Source: JANNRR01 sp031401675
GTDB taxonomy: Bacteria > Pseudomonadota > Alphaproteobacteria > Rhodobacterales > Rhodobacteraceae
DNA length: 29,097 nt
NCBI GenBank assembly: GCA_031401675.1
Contig: JANNRR010000145.1
Span: 1 to 29,097 of the forward strand
Direction of reading: 5' to 3'
The notes below the pieces were generated by a model, which worked only from the letters and a program-made list of their open reading frames with translations, was not told the DNA's origin and did no database searches. Shown here one piece after another: positions 10,096 through 17,972 of this stretch (position 1 is its first letter; the number at the start of each line of letters is the position of its first letter). The translations under genes were made by a program, and so were the position numbers.

Positions 10096-11760
10096 TCAGA
10101 CCACGATCTGTTTCGGACGCCGCCAGTTGAACCAGGCCACCAGAATGACCCGTGTCACATAGACGGCGGTAAAGGCAGCGGTAAAGATGCCGATGCCCAT
10201 CGTCACCGCAAAGCCGCGCACCGAGCCTGACCCGACAGCGAACATGATGGCGGCGGTGATCAGCCCGGTGACGTTGCTGTCGGTAATTGCCGACAACGCC
10301 CGGTCATAGCCCAGGTCGATCGACCGCGCCGGTCCCTTGCCCGCCCGCAATTCCTCGCGCATGCGCTCGAAGATCAGCACGTTGGCATCCACCGACATGC
10401 CCATCGTCAGCACGATCCCGGCGATCCCCGGCAGCGTCAGCGTCGCGCCGATGGCCGACATCAGCGCGAACAGCAGCGTCAGGTTGATCGCCAGCGCCAC
10501 ATTGGCGACCATGCCGAACATGCCGTAGCTGGCCACCATGTAGCCCATCACCAGCACCGCCCCGACCAGCGCCGCCACTTTGCCCGCCGCAATCGAATCC
10601 GCCCCCAGTTCCGGCCCGATGGTGCGTTCCTCCAGGAACGTCAGCTCGGCCGGCAGCGCCCCGGCCCTGAGCAGCACCGCCAGTTCGGTCGATGCCTCGA
10701 CGCTGAAATTGCCGGTGATGATCCCCGAACCGCCCGCGATGTGGCTCTGGATCACCGGTGCCGAAATCACCTCGTTGTCCAGCACGATGGCAAAGGGCTT
10801 GCCGATGTTCGCGGCGGTATAGTCGCCGAACGCCCGCGCCCCGGTCGGATCGAACCGGAAGCTTACCGCCGGCCGGCCGTCCTGATCGAACGACGGCTGC
10901 GCATCCGTCAGATCCTCGCCCGACACCACCGCCACCCGGTCGACCTCGTAGAAGGTGCCCGGCTCGTCGGCCGACGGCAGCAGCAGATTGCCGCTGCCCG
11001 GCTCGGCCGCGCCGTCGCTGCCGACCCCGATCACCGGATGAAACCCCAGCTTGGCGGTCTTGCCGATCAGCTGCTTCAACTCCGACGCCGAGCCGATGCC
11101 CGGCACCTGGATCAGGATGCGGTCATCGCCCTGGCGCTGGATCGTCGGCTCGCGGGTGCCGGCCTCGTCGACCCGCCGCCGCACGATCTCCAGGCTTTGC
11201 TGGATGGTGCGGCCATCGGTCGCCGCCCGCTCGGCCGCCGACAGCGTCACCGTGATCTCTTGCCCGGTTGCCGAAACCTCCAGATCGGTCTGCCCCACGC
11301 CCGTAAACGACACCACCGGGCTGGCCAGTGCCTTTACCGCCGCCACCGCCGCTTCCATCCCGGCGGCCTCCGACACCTGCACCCGCAGCTCATCCGGCGG
11401 CGACGGCTGGCGGCGCACGTTGCCAACCTCGGCCCGCACCGCCCGCAACGCGTCGCGCACCTGCGGCCACAGCGCGTCCATCCGCTCGCCATAGACATCG
11501 GTCAGCTGCACCTCGGCCAGCAGATGCGCCCCGCCGCGCAGGTCCAGCCCCAGATTCACGATCCCCGACGGCAGCCACGACGGCCAGCCCGCCACCGCCG
11601 CCTCAAGTTCCGGCGTCGACACCGCGGTCTGCTCGATCCGCGCCAGCGCATCGTTGTGCTGCTCGACCCGGTCATAGTACAGGTTCGGCGCGGCATAACA
11701 CAGACCCAGCGCCACCAGACCCCAGATCAGCAGCCGTCTCCACAAAGGCAGATGCAACAT
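10096..11760 (-). CDS. secD: Protein translocase subunit SecD
   Basis: Works with SecF in late protein export. 554 residues. The N-terminal helix is followed by NLGLDLRGGAHLLAEV, a large periplasmic P1 domain (about 60-370, including the REPTIQRQGDDRILIQVPG segment), then a C-terminal transmembrane block with TLPGIAGIVLTMGMSVDANV and FERMREELRAGKG. It is preceded by yajC (15-base gap) and followed by secF, the standard arrangement. Confidence 0.97.
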   Translation of the reverse strand: MLHLPLWRRLLIWGLVALGLCYAAPNLYYDRVEQHNDALARIEQTAVSTPELEAAVAGWPSWLPSGIVNLGLDLRGGAHLLAEVQLTDVYGERMDALWPQVRDALRAVRAEVGNVRRQPSPPDELRVQVSEAAGMEAAVAAVKALASPVVSFTGVGQTDLEVSATGQEITVTLSAAERAATDGRTIQQSLEIVRRRVDEAGTREPTIQRQGDDRILIQVPGIGSASELKQLIGKTAKLGFHPVIGVGSDGAAEPGSGNLLLPSADEPGTFYEVDRVAVVSGEDLTDAQPSFDQDGRPAVSFRFDPTGARAFGDYTAANIGKPFAIVLDNEVISAPVIQSHIAGGSGIITGNFSVEASTELAVLLRAGALPAELTFLEERTIGPELGADSIAAGKVAALVGAVLVMGYMVASYGMFGMVANVALAINLTLLFALMSAIGATLTLPGIAGIVLTMGMSVDANVLIFERMREELRAGKGPARSIDLGYDRALSAITDSNVTGLITAAIMFAVGSGSVRGFAVTMGIGIFTAAFTAVYVTRVILVAWFNWRRPKQIVV

Positions 11761-11775
11761 GCGACAGACCCCGGA

Positions 11776-12093
11776 TCAGGCGGCGGGTTCGGTCTTGCTC
11801 AGCACCTGGGTGATGGTCGAACGCACCACCCGCACCCGCACGCCCTCGGCAATCTCGACCTCGACCTCGCCGTCCGCCACCTTGTAGACCTTGCCGAGGA
11901 TGCCGCCCTGCGTCACCACCTGATCGCCCTTGCGCAGCGCCGCCACCATCGCCCTGTGGTCCTTCGCCTTCTTCTGCTGCGGCCGGATCAGCAGGAAATA
12001 CAAGATGGCGAAAATAAGGATCAGCGGCACGAAGCTGGTAAAGGCACCGGCAGCGCCACCGGCGGCTTGGGCAAAGGCAGGGGTTGCGAACAT
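11776..12093 (-). CDS. yajC: Preprotein translocase subunit YajC
   Basis: A 105-residue single-span inner-membrane protein associated with SecDF. The membrane helix is about residues 20-36, followed by LIRPQQKKAKDH and the beta-rich RKGDQVVTQGGILGKV typical of YajC. I chose ATG 12093 because AGAGGA lies about eight bases upstream; an in-frame ATG at 12117 has no such site and adds MPPPEDQL. First gene of the yajC-secD-secF group, and divergent from the pentapeptide-repeat gene. Confidence 0.94.
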   Translation of the reverse strand: MFATPAFAQAAGGAAGAFTSFVPLILIFAILYFLLIRPQQKKAKDHRAMVAALRKGDQVVTQGGILGKVYKVADGEVEVEIAEGVRVRVVRSTITQVLSKTEPAA

Positions 12094-12257
12094 CAGCTGA
12101 TCCTCTGGTGGCGGCACACAGCACCGCGAATGGCCCGGGGTCGCCCCCGTCGATTGGCGCGCACCCTACCTTCGGGGTCGGCCAAGCGCAAGGATCGGCG
12201 GCAGGCTTGATCCGGAACGAAAACTATGGCTCTGATTGCAAAGTGCAAGGGGAGCGC

Positions 12258-14441
12258 ATGGCACGGACCGCCAAAAGCCGCAGGGGCTTGCGCGACAGGC
12301 CTTACCGTCGGCGCGCGGCCGCCCCCGCCGCCGTCCTGCCGGTGGCCGTCGACCCCGTCCCGCGCATCAACGAGCTGATCAAGGCCGCCCGCACATCCTG
12401 GTTCGGCCTGCTGTCTTACCTTGCCTTTGTCGGCGTCACCCTGGTGGGCGTCACTCATGCCGATTTCTTCATCACCGAACACCAGACCGACCTGCCGCTG
12501 ATCGGCGTTTCCGTCCCCACCGCCCTGTTCTTCGCCATCGCCCCGGGCCTGGGGGTGATGGTCCACACCTACCTGCATCTTTACCTGCTGAAACTGTGGG
12601 AAGAACTGGCAAAGGCAAACGCAGACATCGAGGATGACAAGCTGGGCGACGAGATCGACCCCTGGCTGGTCGCAGACTATGCCCTGACCTTCCGCCCGGA
12701 CAGTCCGGTGCGTCCGCGCCCGATGCGCCTCCTGTCCAATCTGGTGTCGATGGTGCTGATCTTCATCGCGGCCCCCCTTGTCCTTGGCTGGTTCTGGTGG
12801 CGCTCAATGCCCCGGCACGACGAAGTGCTGACGGTCGTCTGGTGCGGTGTTCCGCTTCTGATCGCAACCTATGCCAGCGCCACCAGCTGGGTCCGCCTGC
12901 GCCGGCTGGCGGTCAAACGGCCCGATGGCCCGATCTGGCGCATCCCCGGCTGGTCAGGCTGGACCCTGCTCTGGTTGGCGGTGTCGCTGTTTGGTTTCAT
13001 GCGCACCGAGGGAACACTGGCAGATTATGCCCGAAACTGGGGCATAACCCAATCCGTGATATCGAAAGAGCATGGTTCATTGAAGGGGGTCATTCCGACC
13101 CTTATGGTGCTGGCTCTCGACAGTAATGAATTGTTCTACGATCTGAACCGCGCAGCAGAAGAATTCGTCGGCACACGCTGGTGGATGAAAACCGATTTCC
13201 TGACCGTTGCACAGGCCGACTTTCTCGCACACCTTTGGCGCGGCCTCCGGCTGCCAGCGGTCCTTTTACCGACCTCCGCCGACCCGGTCCGCCACATTCT
13301 GGCCCCGGCTGAACTCGACGGTGTGGCACTGGTGGAGGTTCCGGCCGACTGGCGCGTCAGGGACGAAGCCGAACAGGCTTTCCGCAACGACTGGTGCAAG
13401 GCCGAAGGTCTGGCCCCCGAAATCTGCGGCAACGGCCCGTTTGCCGAAGCCGACCCGACCCTCTCGTTTATCTTCGATCCGGACCAGGATCTTTCCATCT
13501 CGGAGCCATACCTTCTGGCGCAACGGCTGCACTGGTGCAAAACTACCTTCTACCCTGACGGCGGCGCGCCCGACGCGGCGACTTTGCAGCGCGAGTGCGA
13601 CGATCATTTCACCGGAATCGAGGGTGGCTACCGCCGTACCTGGCAAAGCACACGCGATACCACCGTGAAAGCCTTACCCCGCCGCGACCTCCGCCGCGCC
13701 GACCTGCGCGCGGCGGACCTTTCCGGGGCGCGGCTGGAGGGGGCAGACCTCAGCGGCGCGCGGCTGGAGGGGGCAGTCCTCTGGCGCGCGCGGATGGAGG
13801 GGGCAGTCCTCAGCTTCGCGCGGATGGAGGGGGCATTCCTCAGAGAGGCGCGGATGGAGGGGGCATTCCTCGGCTCCGCGCGGATGGAGGGGGCAGACCT
13901 CAGCGGCGCGCGGATGGAGGGGGCAGACCTCAGCGGCGCGCGGCTGGAGGGGGCAGACCTCAGCGAGGCGCGGATGGAGGGGGCAGACCTCAGCGAGGCG
14001 CGGATGGAGGGGGCAGACCTCAGAGGGGCGCGGATGGAGGGGGCAGACCTCAGGTGGGCGCGGCTGGAGGGGGCGGACCTCAGGGATGCGCAGATGGCGG
14101 GGGCGGACCTCAGAGGGGCGCGGCTGGAGGGGGCAAACCTCAGCGGGGCGCGGCTGGAGGGGGCAGTCCTCAGCGGGGCGACTTTTGACGCCGCCACTTC
14201 CCTTACGGATGCCCTCTTCCAAGCGGCATCCGTAAGGGAAGTGGATTTTTCTTTGGTGTCGATTTCGCCCGATCAAGTCAACTCAATGTTCGGTGATGGT
14301 TCCGTCATACTGCCCGGCGGCAAAGGGATAACCGACCCCGAATGGCCCAAGCATTGGCCCAGGAGAGTCGCCGGCATCTTCGGCTTCCAAACCGAATGGC
14401 GCGCCTGGCAAAAACGCATCGGCTACACCCCTCCCCCCTGA
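12258..14441 (+). CDS. Membrane-anchored pentapeptide-repeat protein
   Basis: 727 residues from ATG 12258, with the ribosome site AAGGGGAG just upstream. Residues 48-66, 81-114, 156-180, 190-206 and 235-249 are hydrophobic and predicted to span the membrane, with the conserved-looking VMVHTYLHLYLLKLWEEL. A soluble middle region (about 250-470) follows, without motifs I recognise. Residues 474-641 are pentapeptide repeats in ten-residue units of the type ARMEGADLSG, expected to form a right-handed quadrilateral beta-helix. A tail of about 85 residues ends FGFQTEWRAWQKRIGY. I recall multi-span pentapeptide proteins of this layout in other proteobacteria; their function is unknown. The gene is monocistronic. 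The repeat is also strikingly regular at DNA level, and a strong hairpin lies directly after it inside the frame. Confidence 0.88.
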   Translation: MARTAKSRRGLRDRPYRRRAAAPAAVLPVAVDPVPRINELIKAARTSWFGLLSYLAFVGVTLVGVTHADFFITEHQTDLPLIGVSVPTALFFAIAPGLGVMVHTYLHLYLLKLWEELAKANADIEDDKLGDEIDPWLVADYALTFRPDSPVRPRPMRLLSNLVSMVLIFIAAPLVLGWFWWRSMPRHDEVLTVVWCGVPLLIATYASATSWVRLRRLAVKRPDGPIWRIPGWSGWTLLWLAVSLFGFMRTEGTLADYARNWGITQSVISKEHGSLKGVIPTLMVLALDSNELFYDLNRAAEEFVGTRWWMKTDFLTVAQADFLAHLWRGLRLPAVLLPTSADPVRHILAPAELDGVALVEVPADWRVRDEAEQAFRNDWCKAEGLAPEICGNGPFAEADPTLSFIFDPDQDLSISEPYLLAQRLHWCKTTFYPDGGAPDAATLQRECDDHFTGIEGGYRRTWQSTRDTTVKALPRRDLRRADLRAADLSGARLEGADLSGARLEGAVLWRARMEGAVLSFARMEGAFLREARMEGAFLGSARMEGADLSGARMEGADLSGARLEGADLSEARMEGADLSEARMEGADLRGARMEGADLRWARLEGADLRDAQMAGADLRGARLEGANLSGARLEGAVLSGATFDAATSLTDALFQAASVREVDFSLVSISPDQVNSMFGDGSVILPGGKGITDPEWPKHWPRRVAGIFGFQTEWRAWQKRIGYTPPP
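13711..14180 (+). repeat. 30-bp minisatellite encoding pentapeptide repeats, about 15.7 units
   Basis: From 13741 to 14160 there are 14 units of exactly 30 bases, of the type gggcagacctcagcggcgcg then cggatggagg. A diverged unit precedes them (13711-13740) and a partial one follows (14161-14180). The gcg-cgg-[a/c]tg-gag-ggg-gca frame core is nearly invariant. Variation is concentrated in the codons for the two outward-facing positions (SG, SE, RG, RW, WR, SF, RE, GS, RD). Confidence 0.95.
14194..14244 (+). terminator. Intragenic 20-bp perfect inverted repeat followed by a T-run
   Basis: The left arm 14194-14213 (ccacttcccttacggatgcc) pairs perfectly with 14225-14244 across an 11-base loop. 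The sequence attttt follows at once. This has the form of an intrinsic terminator, but it lies inside the open frame, 197 bases before the stop codon, directly after the pentapeptide array. Whether it terminates is untested. Confidence 0.6.
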
Positions 14442-14604
14442 TCCACCCCGCAAATCCCTAACAAACCCTTAACGGAAATAAGAACATCAAACAATATCAT
14501 AATCTTACCATCCCGTCCCAACGTGAAACACCCCCCCAAGAAATCCCCCCTTCCCCCACCCCCCCACCTGCGGCATAACCCCGGCCAACCCTACGAGGCC
14601 CGCC
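14442..14604. promoter_or_regulatory. serS upstream region: AT-rich stretch then C-run tract
   Basis: 14452-14515 is an AT-rich island in otherwise GC-rich DNA (cttaacggaaataagaacat..., caatatcataatctta), the likely promoter region for serS, though no clean -35/-10 pair stands out. From 14531 to 14565 there are four cytosine runs of 7, 6, 5 and 7. The minus strand therefore carries a canonical four-run G-quadruplex motif with loops of 1, 2 and 7 bases, 40 bases before the serS ATG. Confidence 0.5.
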
Positions 14605-15894
14605 ATGCACGATATCCGCGCCATCCGCGACAATCCCGCCGCCTTCGACGCCGCCCTGGCCCGGCGCGGCCTCCCCGCCGCCTCCCCGGAAATTCTGGGC
14701 CTCGACGCCGCCCGCCGTGCCAAGATCCTCGCCTCGGAAACCGCCCAGGCCGACCAGAACCGCGCCTCCCGGGACGCCGGTGCCGCCAAGGCCGTCGGCA
14801 ACGATCCCGAATTCACCCGCCTTCTCTCCGAAGTCACCGCCAGGTAAGACCAGATCGCCGCTCTGGATGCCGCCGACAAAGCCGACGACGCCGCCCTGCG
14901 CCACCTCCTCTTCACCCTCCCCAACCTCCCCCACTCCGATGTCCCCGACGGCCCTGACGAGTCCGGCAACGTGGAACTCCGCCGCCACGGCACCCCGCGA
15001 AAATTCAACTTCCCCCCCCGCGAACATTTCGAAATCCCCGCCGCCATCCCCGGCATGGATTTCAAGACCGCCGCCAAACTCTCCGGCACCCGCTTCGTGA
15101 TCCTGCAAGGCGCCATGGTCCGCCTGCACCGCGCCCTCGCCCAGTTCATGCTCGATACCCACATCACCGAGCACGGCCTCTTGGAAACTTGGACCCCGGT
15201 GCTGGTCAAGGAAGAGGCGATGGTCGGCACCAATCAACTCCCCAAGTTCGCCGAAGACAGCTATCAGACCACCAACGGCTGGTGGCTGATCCCGACCTCC
15301 GAAGTCAGCCTCACCAACATGGTCGCCAACGAAACCCTCGATGAAACCCGCCTGCCGATCCGCCTGACCGCCCACACCCAGTGCTTCCGCTCCGAAGCCG
15401 GTTCAGCCGGCAAAGACACCACCGGCATGCTGCGCCAGCACCAGTTCGAAAAGGTCGAGATGGTGTCCATCACCACCCCCGAAACCTCCCTCGCCGAACA
15501 CGACCGCATGACCCGCTGCGCCGAGGCCATTCTGGAGAAACTGGGCCTGCCCTACCGCACCATCGTGCTCTGCACCGGTGACATGGGCTTCGGCGCGCAA
15601 AAGACCCATGATCTGGAGGTCTGGCTGCCCGGACAAAACACCTACCGCGAAATCTCTTCGGTCTCGGTCTGCGGTGATTTCCAAGCCCGACGGATGAACG
15701 CGCGCTACAAGGCCCAGGGCGGCAAGCCCGAATTCGTCCACACCCTGAACGGCTCCGGCCTTGCCGTCGGGCGCTGCCTGATCGCGGTGCTGGAAAACGG
15801 CCAGCACGCCGACGGCTCGGTTGACCTGCCTGCCGTGCTCGCGCCCTACATGGGCGGCAAGACCCGCATCACCAACCAAGGACATCTGGAATGA
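14605..15894 (+). pseudogene. serS: Seryl-tRNA synthetase gene interrupted by an in-frame TAA
   Basis: Charges tRNA-Ser with serine. Read through, the frame has 429 codon positions before its final stop, the usual SerRS length. The N-terminal part is the tRNA-binding coiled-coil arm (MHDIRAIRDNPAAFDAALARRG...). Codon 81 is TAA (14845-14847), after LLSEVTAR and before DQIAALDAADKADD, inside that arm. The rest is intact in the same frame: class II motif 2 in TQCFRSEAGSAGKDTTGMLR, then FEKVEM, and motif 3 in GSGLAVGRCLIAVLENG. An internal GTG at 14971 could start a protein lacking the arm. SerRS is essential, so the options are a sequence error, a second functional serS elsewhere, or readthrough. 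AAA, CAA or GAA becomes TAA by one change. ATG 14605 has only a weak GAGG site. Confidence 0.9.
14845..14847 (+). other. Premature TAA codon in serS (codon 81)
   Basis: The context is gccagg-TAA-gaccagatc. The reading frame before and after is the same, and the protein on both sides matches SerRS without gap, so this is a nonsense substitution and not a frameshift. Confidence 0.9.
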
Positions 15895-15924
15895 TCCTGC
15901 ACAAACGCCGGAGGTCGTGACCGC

Positions 15925-16629
15925 ATGGACCGCATCAAAGCCCTGCTTGTCCTTCTTGCAGCCGTTGCCTTTGCCGCAGCGCCGTTCCTTGGCCCCAGCT
16001 TCGACGGCTTTGATCCGGCGGCCTTTCCGGTGCCGCAGGTCGACCCGCCGATCACCCCGGCGGGCTATGCCTTTTCGATCTGGGGCGTGATCTATTCTTG
16101 GCTGATCGTCCATGCGGCGTTCGGCCTGCTGCAGCGCACCGCCGACCCGATCTGGGACCGGACGCGCTGGCCGCTCATGATAAGCCTTGGCATCGGCACA
16201 GGCTGGCTGTCGGTGGCCGCCACCAGCCCGCTGCTGGCCACCCTGATGATCTGGGCCATGCTGATCACGGCGTTGATGGCGCTGTTCGCCAGCCACAAGA
16301 GCCGCGACCGCTGGCTGCTGCAGGCACCGATCGCCATTTATGCCGGCTGGCTGTCGGCGGCCAGCTGGGTTTCGGTCGGCCTGACGCTCAGCGGCTATGG
16401 CCTGATAGATACCGCCCGCGTCGCCGCGCTGATCGCGCTGCCGCTGGCACTGCTGTTCGCGATGCGCGTGCAATGGGCTCTGGCCCGTGCCCCGGAATAC
16501 GGCGGGGCGGTGGTCTGGGCGCTGGTCGGCATCATCGCGGCCAATCTGGGGTCGGGCCTGCTGATCCCGCTGATCGCACTGGCGGGCATCCTGATCCTCG
16601 GGCTGGTGATGCTGCGCGCGATATCCTGA
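15925..16629 (+). CDS. TspO/MBR-like multi-span membrane protein
   Basis: 234 residues with an N-terminal hydrophobic segment and about six or seven membrane helices. PPITPAGYAFSIWGVIYSWL and several buried tryptophans recall proteins annotated as tryptophan-rich sensory proteins of the TspO/MBR superfamily. It is longer than classical TspO (about 160 residues), so the assignment is tentative and no ligand is implied. The GGAGG site is ten bases before the ATG. It starts 30 bases after serS and may share its transcript. Its stop codon is six bases from the convergent amidohydrolase. Confidence 0.7.
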   Translation: MDRIKALLVLLAAVAFAAAPFLGPSFDGFDPAAFPVPQVDPPITPAGYAFSIWGVIYSWLIVHAAFGLLQRTADPIWDRTRWPLMISLGIGTGWLSVAATSPLLATLMIWAMLITALMALFASHKSRDRWLLQAPIAIYAGWLSAASWVSVGLTLSGYGLIDTARVAALIALPLALLFAMRVQWALARAPEYGGAVVWALVGIIAANLGSGLLIPLIALAGILILGLVMLRAIS

Positions 16630-16640
16630 CGACCGTCAGG
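16625..16640. repeat. Palindrome containing both convergent stop codons
   Basis: CCTGACG-AC-CGTCAGG forms a perfect 7-bp stem. The plus-strand TGA (16627-16629) and the minus-strand TGA (16636-16638) each lie in one arm. With only six bases between the convergent genes, it may serve as a minimal shared 3' end. There is no T-run. Confidence 0.6.
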
Positions 16641-17802
16641 CTGCCGGCATCCGGCTTTCGACCATCTCGGCCCACCAGCTGCATCCGGCGGGGATCGCGT
16701 TGTCGTCGAAATTGTATTCCGGGTGGTGCACCATCGCGGTATTGCCGTTGCCAAGCAAGATGTACGCCCCGGGACGCGATTGCAGCATGAAGGCGAAATC
16801 CTCGCCGCCCATCAGCGGCGCCGCATCGGTGTCCACCGCTCCCGCAACCTTGCGTGCCGCCGCCGCCGCGTGCAGGGTCTCGGTCTCGGCGTTCACCATG
16901 ACCGGATAGCCCGCAAGATAGGCCACCTCGGCCGTCGCCCCAAACGCCGCCGCCACATGCTCGACAATCGCACGGAGGCGCGCCTCGGCCATGGTGCGGA
17001 CATCGGCGTCATGCGTCCGCACCGTGCCCTTCAGCTGCACATGTTGCGGGATCACGTTAAAGGCATCAAGCTCGGTCCGGAACGAGGTGACCGACACCAC
17101 GATCGCCTTCAAGGGATCGATGTTGCGGCTGGCAATCGTCTGCAACGCCAACACCAGATGCGCCGAAACCACCGTGGTATCGATGGCATCCTGCGGCCTT
17201 GCGGCATGGCCACCCTTGCCTTGCAGATCGATCACGAAATTGTCGGTCGCGGCAAAGAATGCCCCGGTGCGGATCGCGAACTGCCCGACCGGCATCCCCG
17301 GCATGTTGTGCATGCCATAGACCTCCTGAATGCCGAACCGCTCCATCACGCCGTCCTCGACCATCGCCCGTCCGCCGGCACCACCCTCCTCGGCGGGTTG
17401 AAAGATCACCACGGCGGCGCCGTCGAAATTCCGGGTTTCGGCCAGATATTTCGCGGCACCAAGCAGCATCGCGGTATGGCCGTCATGGCCGCAGGCATGC
17501 ATCTTGCCGGGGGTTTTCGAGGCATAGGCCAGCCCGGTCGCCTCGAAGATCGGCAGCGCATCCATGTCGGCGCGCAGGCCCACCACCCGGCCGCTGGTGC
17601 CGGATTTGCCGCGGATCACCGCCACCACACCGGTCCGCCCGATGCCCTCGACTACCTCGTCGCAGCCGAATTCCCGCAATCGGGCCGCCACCATGCCCGA
17701 GGTGCGCTGCGTATCATAAAGCAGTTCCGGGTTTTCGTGCAGATCGCGACGCCAGGCAGTGATCTCTGGCAGCAGTTCGGCAAATCGGTTCCTGATCGGC
17801 AT
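16636..17802 (-). CDS. M20 family amidohydrolase (hippurate hydrolase/IAA-amino acid hydrolase type)
   Basis: A zinc- or manganese-dependent hydrolase that removes acyl groups from N-acyl amino acids or related amides in the cytosol. 388 residues. Metal and catalytic residues are visible: GLRADMDALP, MHACGHDGHTAMLLG (Cys104, His106), QPAEEGGAGG (Glu138/Glu139), YGMHNMPGMP (His165) and VHHPEYNFDD (His359/His360). The dimerisation/lid domain (about 185-295) includes GKGGHAARPQ. I chose ATG 17802, which has AGGAG seven bases upstream; the frame extends further but without family similarity. It lies downstream of the FAD oxidoreductase, with a 170-base spacer. The exact substrate is unknown. Confidence 0.9.
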   Translation of the reverse strand: MPIRNRFAELLPEITAWRRDLHENPELLYDTQRTSGMVAARLREFGCDEVVEGIGRTGVVAVIRGKSGTSGRVVGLRADMDALPIFEATGLAYASKTPGKMHACGHDGHTAMLLGAAKYLAETRNFDGAAVVIFQPAEEGGAGGRAMVEDGVMERFGIQEVYGMHNMPGMPVGQFAIRTGAFFAATDNFVIDLQGKGGHAARPQDAIDTTVVSAHLVLALQTIASRNIDPLKAIVVSVTSFRTELDAFNVIPQHVQLKGTVRTHDADVRTMAEARLRAIVEHVAAAFGATAEVAYLAGYPVMVNAETETLHAAAAARKVAGAVDTDAAPLMGGEDFAFMLQSRPGAYILLGNGNTAMVHHPEYNFDDNAIPAGCSWWAEMVESRMPAA

Positions 17803-17875
17803 GGAGCGGCTCCTGTCTGTCACCCGGCAGCCTGTCGCAAGCCTGCCCCACAGGCAAGGGCGCACAGCGTCCCAA

Positions 17876-17911
17876 ATGGCTTCACTCCGGCGCAAATATC
17901 CCCGCCGGAGG
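17876..17911. repeat. Recurrent intergenic motif, copy 2
   Basis: The core GGCGCAAATATCCCCGCCGG followed by AGGC shares most positions with the copy at 8611-8644. It lies in the 170-base spacer (17803-17972) between the FAD oxidoreductase stop and the amidohydrolase start. The outer bases ctccgg...ccgccggag can also pair as a loose hairpin. Confidence 0.6.
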
Positions 17912-17972
17912 CACCGGCCGCGCCGCCAGACCGCCGCCGGAAGTGTCGGAGGGCCATTCGGGCACCGGCCTA

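Noticed and set aside
9104..12093. Long plus-strand open frames opposite secF, secD and yajC.
   Set aside because: They are arginine- and proline-rich antisense shadows typical of GC-rich DNA, with no family resemblance.
13711..14180. G-quadruplex potential in the ggaggggg runs of the minisatellite.
   Set aside because: The main G runs are 30 bases apart, so loops would be too long for a stable canonical quadruplex.
13595..14276. Repeat-rich alternative frames across the pentapeptide array on both strands.
   Set aside because: They exist only because the 30-bp unit is divisible by three, so every frame stays open. The pentapeptide frame alone has the expected motif and continuity.
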